From an uncultured Bacillota bacterium (GTDB lineage Bacteria > Bacillota > Clostridia > Christensenellales > QAND01): DNA of 17,731 nt. Below, piece after piece: positions 11,861-17,731 of this stretch. The notes under the pieces are model-generated. The model did not search any database. It was not told the DNA's origin and saw nothing but the letters and a program-made list of their open reading frames with translations. Location of the stretch: contig CAJLPK010000028.1 of NCBI GenBank assembly GCA_905208455.1, positions 1 through 17,731 on the forward strand, given 5' to 3'. Within the stretch, counting starts at the first letter, position 1; the number at the start of each line of letters is the position of its first letter. The position numbers and the translations under genes were made by a program.

Positions 11861-12943
11861 ATGCAAAAGTATCGTGTAGGCATCGTGGGCGCCACGGGGA
11901 TGGTAGGCCAGCGTTTTGTTTCCCTGTTGGCAGAGCATCCGTGGTTTGAGGTCGCATCCGTAGCCGCATCTTCGCACAGCGCAGGCAAATTCTATCGCGA
12001 CGCGGTTGGGGAAAAATGGGCCTTTCCTTGGGCGATCCCTGAAAAGACCGCAGATCTGACGGTATTGGATGCGTCTAAGGTAGAAGAGGTTTGCCGGGAT
12101 GTGGATTTCGTATTCTGTGCTGTCAATATGCCGAAAGCGGAAACAAAAGCCCTGGAAATCGCCTTGGCCAAAACAGAAACCCCCGTCGTTTCCAACAACA
12201 GCGCACAGCGCGGCGAGCCGGATGTTCCCATGATGATGCCGGAAATCAACATTGAGCATGCGAAGGTCATCGAGACCCAGCGCAAGCGGCTGGGTACCGC
12301 GCGCGGCTTTGTCAGCGTAAAGCCAAACTGTTCGATTCAATCGTATGTGCCGGCGCTTTCTCCTCTGCTGGATTTTGGCATCGAGCAGGTTTCGGTATGT
12401 ACCTACCAGGCCATTTCCGGCGCCGGCAAGACCTTTAAGACCTGGCCGGAAATGGTGGATAACGTCATCCCTTATATCGGCGGCGAAGAGGAAAAAAGCG
12501 AGCAGGAGCCTTTGAAAATTTGGGGGCATTTGGAGGATGGTGTCATCGTACCGGCCCACGCTCCTGTCATCAGCGCGCAGTGCCTGCGCGTTCCTGTGCA
12601 GGATGGGCATACGGCAGCCGTTTCTGTCAAATTTTCCAAAAAGCCTGCCAAAGAGCAGATCCTTGAACGCTGGAGCTGCTTTAAGGGCGCCTTGGACGGC
12701 ATGGGGCTTCCCAGCGCTCCGGAAAAATTCCTTACCTATTTTACTGAGGATGATCGGCCGCAAACTCGTTTGGATCGTGATTTGTACGGCGGCATGGGCA
12801 TTTCCATCGGGCGGCTTCGGGAAGACCGCATCCTGGACTATCGGTTTGTCTGCCTGTCGCACAATACATTGCGCGGTGCAGCCGGCGGCGCCGTCTTGAC
12901 GGCAGAGCTGCTCTGCAAGCTCGGCTATATCTGCCATAAATAA
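11861..12943 (+). CDS. asd: Aspartate-semialdehyde dehydrogenase (archaeal/fungal-type)
   Basis: The 360-residue enzyme reduces aspartyl phosphate to aspartate semialdehyde with NADPH, the branch point toward lysine, threonine and methionine. It has the N-terminal dinucleotide loop GATGMVGQ (10-17), catalytic C157 in KPNCSIQ and the likely catalytic H250 in VQDGHTAAV. Length and motifs match the archaeal/fungal-type subfamily rather than the E. coli form. ATG 11861 is fixed by AGGAGG 6 nt upstream. Frames starting at 11584 and 11705 run through the riboswitch and are not real. It is the first gene under the lysine riboswitch; dapA follows after 17 nt. Confidence 0.97.
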   Translation: MQKYRVGIVGATGMVGQRFVSLLAEHPWFEVASVAASSHSAGKFYRDAVGEKWAFPWAIPEKTADLTVLDASKVEEVCRDVDFVFCAVNMPKAETKALEIALAKTETPVVSNNSAQRGEPDVPMMMPEINIEHAKVIETQRKRLGTARGFVSVKPNCSIQSYVPALSPLLDFGIEQVSVCTYQAISGAGKTFKTWPEMVDNVIPYIGGEEEKSEQEPLKIWGHLEDGVIVPAHAPVISAQCLRVPVQDGHTAAVSVKFSKKPAKEQILERWSCFKGALDGMGLPSAPEKFLTYFTEDDRPQTRLDRDLYGGMGISIGRLREDRILDYRFVCLSHNTLRGAAGGAVLTAELLCKLGYICHK

Positions 12944-12960
12944 CGAAAGGAGCAACTTGT

Positions 12961-13848
12961 ATGAGTCGTCTCTTTACCGGCGCTTGCGTAGCGCTGGCCA
13001 CTCCCTTTCAGGAAAATGGGGCTGTGGATTTTGAGTCCCTGGCCCGCATGCTGGAATTTCAAATCCAAAACGGCACAGACGCCATCCTTGTCTGCGGCAC
13101 CACAGGTGAACCGTCTACCATGACACGGGAGGAACAAAAAAGTGTCATTGATTTTTCCGTAAAGCAAGTCGCCGGCCGTGTGCCTGTCATTGCCTCAACC
13201 GGCGGCAACAATACGGCAGAGGTCATCGAAAAATCCAAGGCTGCGCAGGCCTTGGGCGCGGACGGCCTTTTGATCGTTACGCCCTATTACAATAAAACGA
13301 CACAGGCAGGGTTGATTGCGCACTATACCGCGGTGGCGGACGCCGTGGATCTGCCCATCATCGTTTACAATGTGCCGGGGCGTACCGGGTTGAATATGAC
13401 GCCGCAGACGCTCGCAGCGCTCAGCTACCACAAAAACATTGCCGGCATGAAGGAGGCCAGCGGCAATATGGCGCAGGTTTCCGAGATGATTCGCCTTTGC
13501 CAGGGACGTCTGGATGTCTATTCCGGCGAAGACGGCCTCGTGCTTCCTCTGATGGCTCTGGGCGGCCAGGGCGTGATTTCTGTTGTTTCCAATATCGCGC
13601 CGCGGGATATGCACGATTTGGCGGCTGCCATGCTGCGCGGAGATCTGGAAACCGCGCGGGCATTGCAATTCAAAGTATCTCCTCTGGCAGAAAAGCTTTT
13701 CTGCGAGGTAAATCCTATTCCTGTTAAGGCTGCATTGTCAGCCATTGGCCAATGTAAGGATATCCTCCGTCTGCCCTTGATTCCCATGGGCGATGCCAAC
13801 CGTGCGCTTTTGCTTCAGGCAATGCGCGATTATGGCTTTTCCTGCTGA
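12961..13848 (+). CDS. dapA: 4-hydroxy-tetrahydrodipicolinate synthase
   Basis: The 295-residue TIM-barrel enzyme condenses pyruvate with aspartate semialdehyde, the first committed step to diaminopimelate and lysine. The expected residues are visible: T47-T48 in CGTTGEPST, Y110 in TPYYNK, Y136 in VYNVPGRTG, R141 and Schiff-base K164 in AGMKEASG. AAAGGAG lies 8 nt before ATG 12961. It uses the Asd product directly and is cotranscribed with asd under the riboswitch. A strong terminator follows it. Confidence 0.98.
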   Translation: MSRLFTGACVALATPFQENGAVDFESLARMLEFQIQNGTDAILVCGTTGEPSTMTREEQKSVIDFSVKQVAGRVPVIASTGGNNTAEVIEKSKAAQALGADGLLIVTPYYNKTTQAGLIAHYTAVADAVDLPIIVYNVPGRTGLNMTPQTLAALSYHKNIAGMKEASGNMAQVSEMIRLCQGRLDVYSGEDGLVLPLMALGGQGVISVVSNIAPRDMHDLAAAMLRGDLETARALQFKVSPLAEKLFCEVNPIPVKAALSAIGQCKDILRLPLIPMGDANRALLLQAMRDYGFSC

Positions 13849-13859
13849 TTTGATTCCAT

Positions 13860-13884
13860 AAAAAAACGGCAATGCCGTTTTTTT
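13860..13884 (+). terminator. Terminator between dapA and dapB
   Basis: ACGGCA, A, TGCCGT flanked by a run of A on the left and T on the right. It is a strong hairpin, probably working in both directions, that separates dapB from asd-dapA. Confidence 0.88.
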
Positions 13885-13955
13885 ATTGTGTATTTTGTGG
13901 TATGCTAACTATGGTTTTTTAGATTTCATCGTTGCTATATCCAAAAAGAATAGAT

Positions 13956-13976
13956 GGACAACCCTCTGGGCTGTCC
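13956..13976 (+). promoter_or_regulatory. Hairpin in the dapB leader
   Basis: GGACA-A-CCC, loop TCT, GGG-C-TGTCC, ending 4 nt before the AGGAG of dapB, with no T tract. A weak promoter candidate (TTGTGT, 18 bp, TATGGT) lies upstream between 13885 and 13915. The hairpin might affect RNA stability or ribosome access; its function is not known. Confidence 0.5.
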
Positions 13977-13994
13977 TAAAAGGAGCGTTTGGTT

Positions 13995-14747
13995 ATGATA
14001 CATGTTCTGATTTCAGGTGCGCTTGGTTCTATGGGCCGCCAGGTTGCACAGGCCATCGAGGCAGATCCTGATTTTACCGTGATCGCAGGCGTGGATGTTC
14101 ATGCGGATGATACCCTTCCCTATCCCATTTATCAGGGATTTGGCGGCGTTAAGGAAAACCCCGATATCATCATTGATTTCTCCCGTGCCGATGCGCTGGA
14201 GGGTGTCTTGGAGTTTGCCACGGAGAAAAAGCTCCCTACCGTAATCTGTACGACGGGGCATACGCCTTCCCAAAAAGCCTCCATCTCTCAAGCGGCGCTG
14301 TCCATCCCCATCTTTTATTCTTTCAACACCTCTCTCGGCATTGCCTTAACACGCGCTTTGGTGCGCCAGGCCGCTCAGACCCTGGGCGATGGGTTTGACA
14401 TCGAGATCGTGGAAACGCATCACAACCGCAAGGTGGATGCTCCCAGCGGCACTGCCGTTATGCTGTTTGACTCATTAAACGAAGCGCGTGGCGGCGACCT
14501 GGTTCCCGTATACGACCGCCAATCGCGCCGGGAGGCGCGCGGTTCACATGAAGTAGGCATGTCCAGCGTACGCGGTGGGACGATGGTCGGTGAGCATTCT
14601 GTGTTTTTCTTTGGGCCGGATGAGGTCATTGAAATTCGTCATCAGGCGTTTTCCCGCCAGGTATTTGCCACTGGGGCGCTCCGCAGTGCCAAATACCTTG
14701 TTGGTAAACTGCCCGGCCTGTATGATATGGACGATGTCATCGGCTAA
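13995..14747 (+). CDS. dapB: 4-hydroxy-tetrahydrodipicolinate reductase
   Basis: The 250-residue enzyme reduces the DapA product using NAD(P)H. It has the nucleotide loop GALGSMGR (8-15), TTGH (86-89) and the family signature ETHHNRKVDAPSGTA (140-154), including the catalytic H142 and K146 positions. ATG 13995 has AGGAG 9 nt upstream; an upstream TTG (13989) is too close to it. It lies 146 bp after dapA behind a terminator, so it depends on read-through or a separate promoter. Confidence 0.97.
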   Translation: MIHVLISGALGSMGRQVAQAIEADPDFTVIAGVDVHADDTLPYPIYQGFGGVKENPDIIIDFSRADALEGVLEFATEKKLPTVICTTGHTPSQKASISQAALSIPIFYSFNTSLGIALTRALVRQAAQTLGDGFDIEIVETHHNRKVDAPSGTAVMLFDSLNEARGGDLVPVYDRQSRREARGSHEVGMSSVRGGTMVGEHSVFFFGPDEVIEIRHQAFSRQVFATGALRSAKYLVGKLPGLYDMDDVIG

Positions 14748-14759
14748 TGTAACGGCAAC

Positions 14760-14790
14760 AAAAAAAGCGCTGCTTTCAGCGCTTTTTCTT
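14760..14790. terminator. Bidirectional terminator between dapB and the flavin reductase gene
   Basis: AAAAAGCGCTG, loop CTTT, CAGCGCTTTTT, with A and T runs on the correct side for both converging genes. Confidence 0.92.
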
Positions 14791-14791
14791 T

Positions 14792-15304
14792 TTATTTTAT
14801 GCGGTACATGACCTTGTCAACAAGCCCGATATACAGGATATGGTAATCTTTTTCTTCATACCATTTATCAATCAGAGACCGATCTAAAAAGCTTTCCTCT
14901 TGCATGGGCTGAGCAAAGGCTTTTCTGCAGATCAATACCTTTTCCGCTTCTTCAAAATACGGTGTTGCCCCGCAGTGCGCAACGGTCAAACCAGATTTTT
15001 CGATCTTATTCTCGTCTCTGCCGGATGCCGTTCCGAGATAGGTTAAGGTCTTTCGATAGGATTCCTCAAAGAACGTAAGGGAAAAGGTATCCGCTGCATC
15101 CAAAAATTCTTTGGTATACCGCTGCGGGCGCACTACAATATATGCTGCGCTCTGCCCCCAGATCTCTCCCAGGCCGCCCCAAGAGGCCGTCATCGTATTG
15201 ACCTTTCCCTCTTTTTCTGCGGTAATCAGCATCCACTGCTTGCCGATCAAGGTAAATGGGTTTTCGATAAACGCATCGACGTGAACTGTTTCAAAGGCTG
15301 CCAT
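14792..15304 (-). CDS. Flavin reductase-like FMN-binding protein
   Basis: The 170-residue protein has the split-barrel flavin reductase look: FTLIGKQWMLITA near the N-terminus, VNTMTASWGGLGEIWG (about 35-50) and VVRPQRYTKEFLDAADTFSLTFF (about 57-79), where FMN-binding residues sit in the family. It probably binds FMN and reduces flavin or a small substrate; the substrate is unknown. ATG 15304 is chosen because AAGGAG is 9 nt upstream, while the ATG at 15310 is only 3 nt from it. It is a single gene with its own promoter and a terminator shared with dapB. Confidence 0.85.
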   Translation of the reverse strand: MAAFETVHVDAFIENPFTLIGKQWMLITAEKEGKVNTMTASWGGLGEIWGQSAAYIVVRPQRYTKEFLDAADTFSLTFFEESYRKTLTYLGTASGRDENKIEKSGLTVAHCGATPYFEEAEKVLICRKAFAQPMQEESFLDRSLIDKWYEEKDYHILYIGLVDKVMYRIK

Positions 15305-15334
15305 AACCATCCTCTCCTTTATTGGCTTTTCCTT

Positions 15335-15362
15335 ATTATAGCCTATCAAAGCCGTAAAACAA
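15335..15362 (-). promoter_or_regulatory. Promoter of the flavin reductase gene
   Basis: On the minus strand TTGTTT (15357-15362), a 16-bp spacer and TATAAT (15335-15340), about 30 nt before the start codon. Confidence 0.75.
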
Positions 15363-15403
15363 AGCCATTCTATCGTATGCCGGCCATTACACCGCTATGC
15401 CCT

Positions 15404-16147
15404 TTATGATTCGCTTTTGGCAAATGTACCGGCTGCGCGGAACAGCGGAGCGCCTGTCTCATCGCTGCTGCCCTGAATGAGAAAGGACTGCCCTTGTTCC
15501 TCTATTTCCATACGGATCCTCTCCCCCGCAAAGGCCTGCTGCAGGTAGTTGATCTCCAGGTCCAAGATTGTCTGATCTTCATACCGTTCAGGTGCAAAGC
15601 AATCACATACCCAACTGATATAGCGGGCATTGTTGACATGTCTGTTACGGTCAAGGTCAGAATAGGCCGGTGTGTAGAACACTGGCGGGCGTGTCGGCTG
15701 GGGCTGCTTCAGCTTGCGCGGCATTTCCACCGGCACGCCGAGCTCCGTTGTGTCCGGAAACATGGCATTGATTTTGGGATTGGCCGCCAGCCGCTGTTTT
15801 TGTATATCCAGCAAAGTCCAGACAGAATGTACGCCGCCAATGCGGCATCCAGACTCATCCGTCAATGCAAACATACGCGGATAAATCACACGCTGGCATT
15901 GTCCCGGCCATGTCTCAATGGTAATCTTTTCTCCCAGCTTTGGCATGCGCGTCAGCTGATAACGATTGCGTGCTACTACCCATACATATCCTTCCATGAC
16001 AGGGGATTGGGCGCCTACCTCTAAGAGGTTTGCATGCACATCCGCAATATCCTCCAGCAATTCAAATACGCGGAAAGGCCGCAGCCTTTCGCGGTAGTCT
16101 ACATCCGCAAAGCCTATTGTAATCTCTTGTTTACATGATATCTGCAC
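15404..16147 (-). CDS. Acyl-ACP thioesterase
   Basis: The 247-residue protein matches bacterial acyl-ACP thioesterases (FatA/FatB-like) with two hot-dog domains (about 1-135 and 150-247). The second starts with SDLDRNRHVNNARYISW (163-179), the signature with the conserved Asp/Asn/His region. It hydrolyses acyl-ACP to free fatty acids in the cytoplasm. Chain-length preference cannot be read. The start is GTG 16147, with AAAGGAG 7 nt upstream; no nearby ATG fits. An HTH gene lies upstream on the same strand with a hairpin in between. Confidence 0.92.
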   Translation of the reverse strand: MQISCKQEITIGFADVDYRERLRPFRVFELLEDIADVHANLLEVGAQSPVMEGYVWVVARNRYQLTRMPKLGEKITIETWPGQCQRVIYPRMFALTDESGCRIGGVHSVWTLLDIQKQRLAANPKINAMFPDTTELGVPVEMPRKLKQPQPTRPPVFYTPAYSDLDRNRHVNNARYISWVCDCFAPERYEDQTILDLEINYLQQAFAGERIRMEIEEQGQSFLIQGSSDETGAPLFRAAGTFAKSES

Positions 16148-16167
16148 GATTATTCTCCTTTACAAGA

Positions 16168-16189
16168 AAAGGCACTCCACAGTGCCTTT
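16168..16189 (-). terminator. Hairpin between the HTH gene and thioesterase
   Basis: AAAGGCACT, loop CCAC, AGTGCCTTT. On the minus strand it is followed by TCTTG, a weak T tract, so termination may be partial and allow read-through into the thioesterase gene. Confidence 0.6.
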
Positions 16190-16198
16190 GTCCATTTT

Positions 16199-16375
16199 TT
16201 ACTCTTCACTCTCATTTTTATGGATAAAGGCATCCAAGTCCTTATCTGTAACACGCCAGATTTTCCCGTTGATCTTTGTTCCCTTCAGCGTACCCTCCCG
16301 AAGCCAATTCCAAACTGTATGCTTTCGCACCTTCAAAAGATCCGCTACTTCTTCCGGGGTATAATACATTGTCAT
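16199..16375 (-). CDS. Excisionase-family HTH DNA-binding protein, 58 aa
   Basis: The product reads MTMYYTPEEVADLLKVRK then HTVWNWLREGTLKGTKINGK and IWRVTDKDLDAFI. This is the winged-helix pattern of the HTH_17/excisionase family: YTPEEVA, recognition helix HTVWNWLR, wing GTKINGKIWRV. GAGGTG lies 5 nt before ATG 16375. Such genes are found both on mobile elements and as ordinary chromosomal regulators. No integrase or attachment site is nearby, so a chromosomal role is more likely. It precedes the acyl-ACP thioesterase on the same strand and is divergent from the amidohydrolase gene. Confidence 0.85.
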   Translation of the reverse strand: MTMYYTPEEVADLLKVRKHTVWNWLREGTLKGTKINGKIWRVTDKDLDAFIHKNESEE

Positions 16376-16440
16376 TTTAGCACCTCATCCTCTTTGTCAT
16401 AATGGATCAAACCGTAAATTCCTCTGCCTGCCGCCGGGCA

Positions 16441-16469
16441 TTGCATTTTTCTCCTAACAGCGGTACACT
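16441..16469 (+). promoter_or_regulatory. Promoter of the amidohydrolase gene
   Basis: TTGCAT (16441-16446), a 17-bp spacer and TACACT (16464-16469), about 37 nt before the start codon. Confidence 0.7.
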
Positions 16470-16506
16470 TTAACCTAACCAAGATCCCAGAAAGGACGTA
16501 TCCTTT

Positions 16507-17316
16507 ATGATCATCGATTTTCATACGCATGCCTTTAACGAAAAGATTGTTGAGAAGGCCTTGGCAAGCCTTACGGCCAACAGCGGCTTAATGCCCCATG
16601 GTGCCGGTACCATACAAAGCTTAGTAGAGATACAGCGCAGCCATGGTGTTGACTTGTCCGTTGTGTGCAACATCGCAACCAAGCCTTCCCAGCACAAAGT
16701 TGTCAATGACTTTGCCGCTTCTATCCAAAAACAGACGCCCTTTGCCATTGGGTTTGGCTCTGTCCACCCCTTAGCAGAAGATGCGTTGGACGAGCTGGAC
16801 CGTATACAGTCACTCGGCCTAAAAGGGGTAAAGCTGCATCCTGACTATCAGCATTTTTTTGTAGATGACCCTCGCTGTATTCCCGTCTATGAAAAAATTA
16901 GCCGGCTAGGGCTAGTCACTGTCTTTCATACCGGGTTAGATCTTGGTGCTGATGGCACCTTTGAAAATACACCTGAACGCATGAGCCATATTTTACCCGT
17001 TTTTACAACCCCTGTGGTCGCCGCGCACCTTGGCGGCGGGCTGGATGCTGATAATGTGCTGCGATATTTGGTTGGCCAGCCGCATGTTTATTTGGATACA
17101 GCGCATTGCTATGGCCGTATGCGCCATCCAAGCGCCATAGCAATTGTAAAGGCCCACGGCCCGTCCCACATCCTATACGGCAGCGATATGCCCTGGAGCG
17201 GGCCAAAAGAAGAGCAGTTTTTTGTTCGTTCCCTTGGCCTTAGCCCCGAAGAAGAAGCCAAAGTCCTGGGCGGTAACGCAGAAAAATTACTCGGTCTGAT
17301 AGATAAGGCCGGGTAA
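16507..17316 (+). CDS. Amidohydrolase-family metal-dependent hydrolase
   Basis: The 269-residue protein shows the TIM-barrel amidohydrolase (Amidohydro_2 type) metal and active-site pattern: H6 and H8 in DFHTHAF, KLH (109-111), H141 in VFHTGL, H174 in AAHLGGG and D226 in YGSDMPW. Members hydrolyse or decarboxylate small molecules in the cytoplasm; the substrate is not evident. AAAGGA lies 10 nt before ATG 16507. It is monocistronic, with a promoter at 16441-16469. No clear terminator follows. Confidence 0.9.
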   Translation: MIIDFHTHAFNEKIVEKALASLTANSGLMPHGAGTIQSLVEIQRSHGVDLSVVCNIATKPSQHKVVNDFAASIQKQTPFAIGFGSVHPLAEDALDELDRIQSLGLKGVKLHPDYQHFFVDDPRCIPVYEKISRLGLVTVFHTGLDLGADGTFENTPERMSHILPVFTTPVVAAHLGGGLDADNVLRYLVGQPHVYLDTAHCYGRMRHPSAIAIVKAHGPSHILYGSDMPWSGPKEEQFFVRSLGLSPEEEAKVLGGNAEKLLGLIDKAG

Positions 17317-17444
17317 TCTCTTCAATATAAGAGCATACCGCAGAGAATTTTTTTGTCAATACCCTCGTGTGTTTTGTCATTCTCATTTATGCTCTTTTCT
17401 CTGGCATACGCGTGCTGTTTTGCATCTATACCCCTAACACTCCC

Positions 17445-17473
17445 TTGCCAGCTTGCCAATCGTATGCTATACT
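17445..17473 (+). promoter_or_regulatory. Promoter upstream of tRNA-Ser
   Basis: TTGCCA (17445-17450), a 17-bp spacer and TATACT (17468-17473). The start would be near 17480, about 197 nt before the tRNA. The 360-bp span 17317-17676 contains no ORF with a ribosome binding site. It has only this promoter and weak inverted repeats, ACGGA (17514-17518) with TCCGT (17538-17542), followed at 17549-17553 by T. Confidence 0.6.
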
Positions 17474-17676
17474 GAATACCGATTTTGTTGAGGAGAATCA
17501 ACCACACCAGAGGACGGAGCATATTAAAACCTGGAAATCCGTTGGTCGTTTTTCTTCTGCAAATTCCTTCAAACTAAATTCTTTGTTGTTCTTACCGTCC
17601 TTCATTCCAATGCGATTTTAACGCAAATGAGAGCTATGGATTTTCGCTCGGAAAACGATGACGGTTTGGTATACAT

Positions 17677-17731
17677 GGAGCGGTATCGAAGTGGTCATAA
17701 CGGGCCTGACTCGAAATCAGGTAGTCCTCAC
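17677..17731 (+). tRNA. tRNA-Ser(CGA), 3' part cut by window edge
   Basis: It has acceptor strand GGAGCGG, a D arm typical of tRNA-Ser (TATCGAAGTGGTCATAACGG), anticodon stem CCTGA/TCAGG and loop CTCGAAA with anticodon CGA (codon TCG). The long variable arm begins (TAGTCCTCAC) as the window ends. Confidence 0.93.

Noticed and set aside
11584..11949. Reading frames over the asd leader (starts 11584 and 11705)
   Set aside because: They lie across the lysine riboswitch and attenuator. The asd start at 11861 has the proper AGGAGG, and similarity to Asd begins there.
11846..12955. 369-residue leftward frame
   Set aside because: It is a shadow of asd on the opposite strand, with no family motifs.
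16168..16375. Excisionase-type gene as evidence for a second mobile element
   Set aside because: No integrase, direct repeat or attachment site is seen around it. Proteins of this family are also common chromosomal regulators.
17322..17522. Leftward 66-residue frame after the amidohydrolase gene
   Set aside because: There is no ribosome binding site or recognisable motif, and it overlaps a rightward promoter.

Overview
The window looks like a low-to-mid GC Firmicutes (Clostridia-type) chromosome. The support is an L-box lysine riboswitch ahead of asd, strong AGGAGG-type ribosome binding sites, consensus sigma-A promoters and a Gram-positive LexA box. The exact taxon cannot be read from the sequence. 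Two regions with different character meet at a tRNA-Thr(CGT) gene at 5209-5284.

Positions 1 to about 5208 are the integrase-proximal end of an integrated element, a prophage or related integrative element that continues off the left edge. A tyrosine integrase (3682-4824) points toward the 3' end of the tRNA. It is cotranscribed with an S24-type, CI-like repressor (2793-3671). To the left lies an unusual stack of three divergent helix-turn-helix gene pairs (717-947/1050-1538, 1612-1848/1930-2157, 2457-2645/2793-3671). Each pair is separated by its own set of inverted-repeat operators with a different sequence. The two outer pairs are cassettes bounded by nearly identical flanks (a 52-bp left repeat and a 110-bp right repeat carrying a terminator) but have unrelated cores. 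Two of the three rightward proteins carry two HTH domains. Leftward genes continue into a membrane microprotein and a Cys-rich hexapeptide-repeat protein cut by the window edge. Between integrase and tRNA there is a consensus leftward promoter overlapped by a near-perfect LexA box, with no evident reading frame downstream.

Positions 5209 to 11450 hold a leftward chromosomal operon: SAM methyltransferase, Hsp33 (hslO), TPR protein, HEAT-like protein, HD-domain hydrolase and THUMP-type RNA methyltransferase, followed by tRNA-Thr with its own promoter and terminator. The last four protein genes overlap one another by 4 bp (ATGA).

Positions 11544 to 14790 are a rightward lysine/diaminopimelate biosynthesis unit. 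It has a promoter, lysine riboswitch, transcription attenuator, asd (archaeal/fungal-type), dapA, an intergenic terminator and dapB.

Positions 14792 to 17731 hold a leftward flavin-reductase-like gene, a leftward acyl-ACP thioesterase preceded by a 58-residue excisionase-type HTH gene, a rightward amidohydrolase, and the 5' part of a tRNA-Ser(CGA) gene cut by the right edge.
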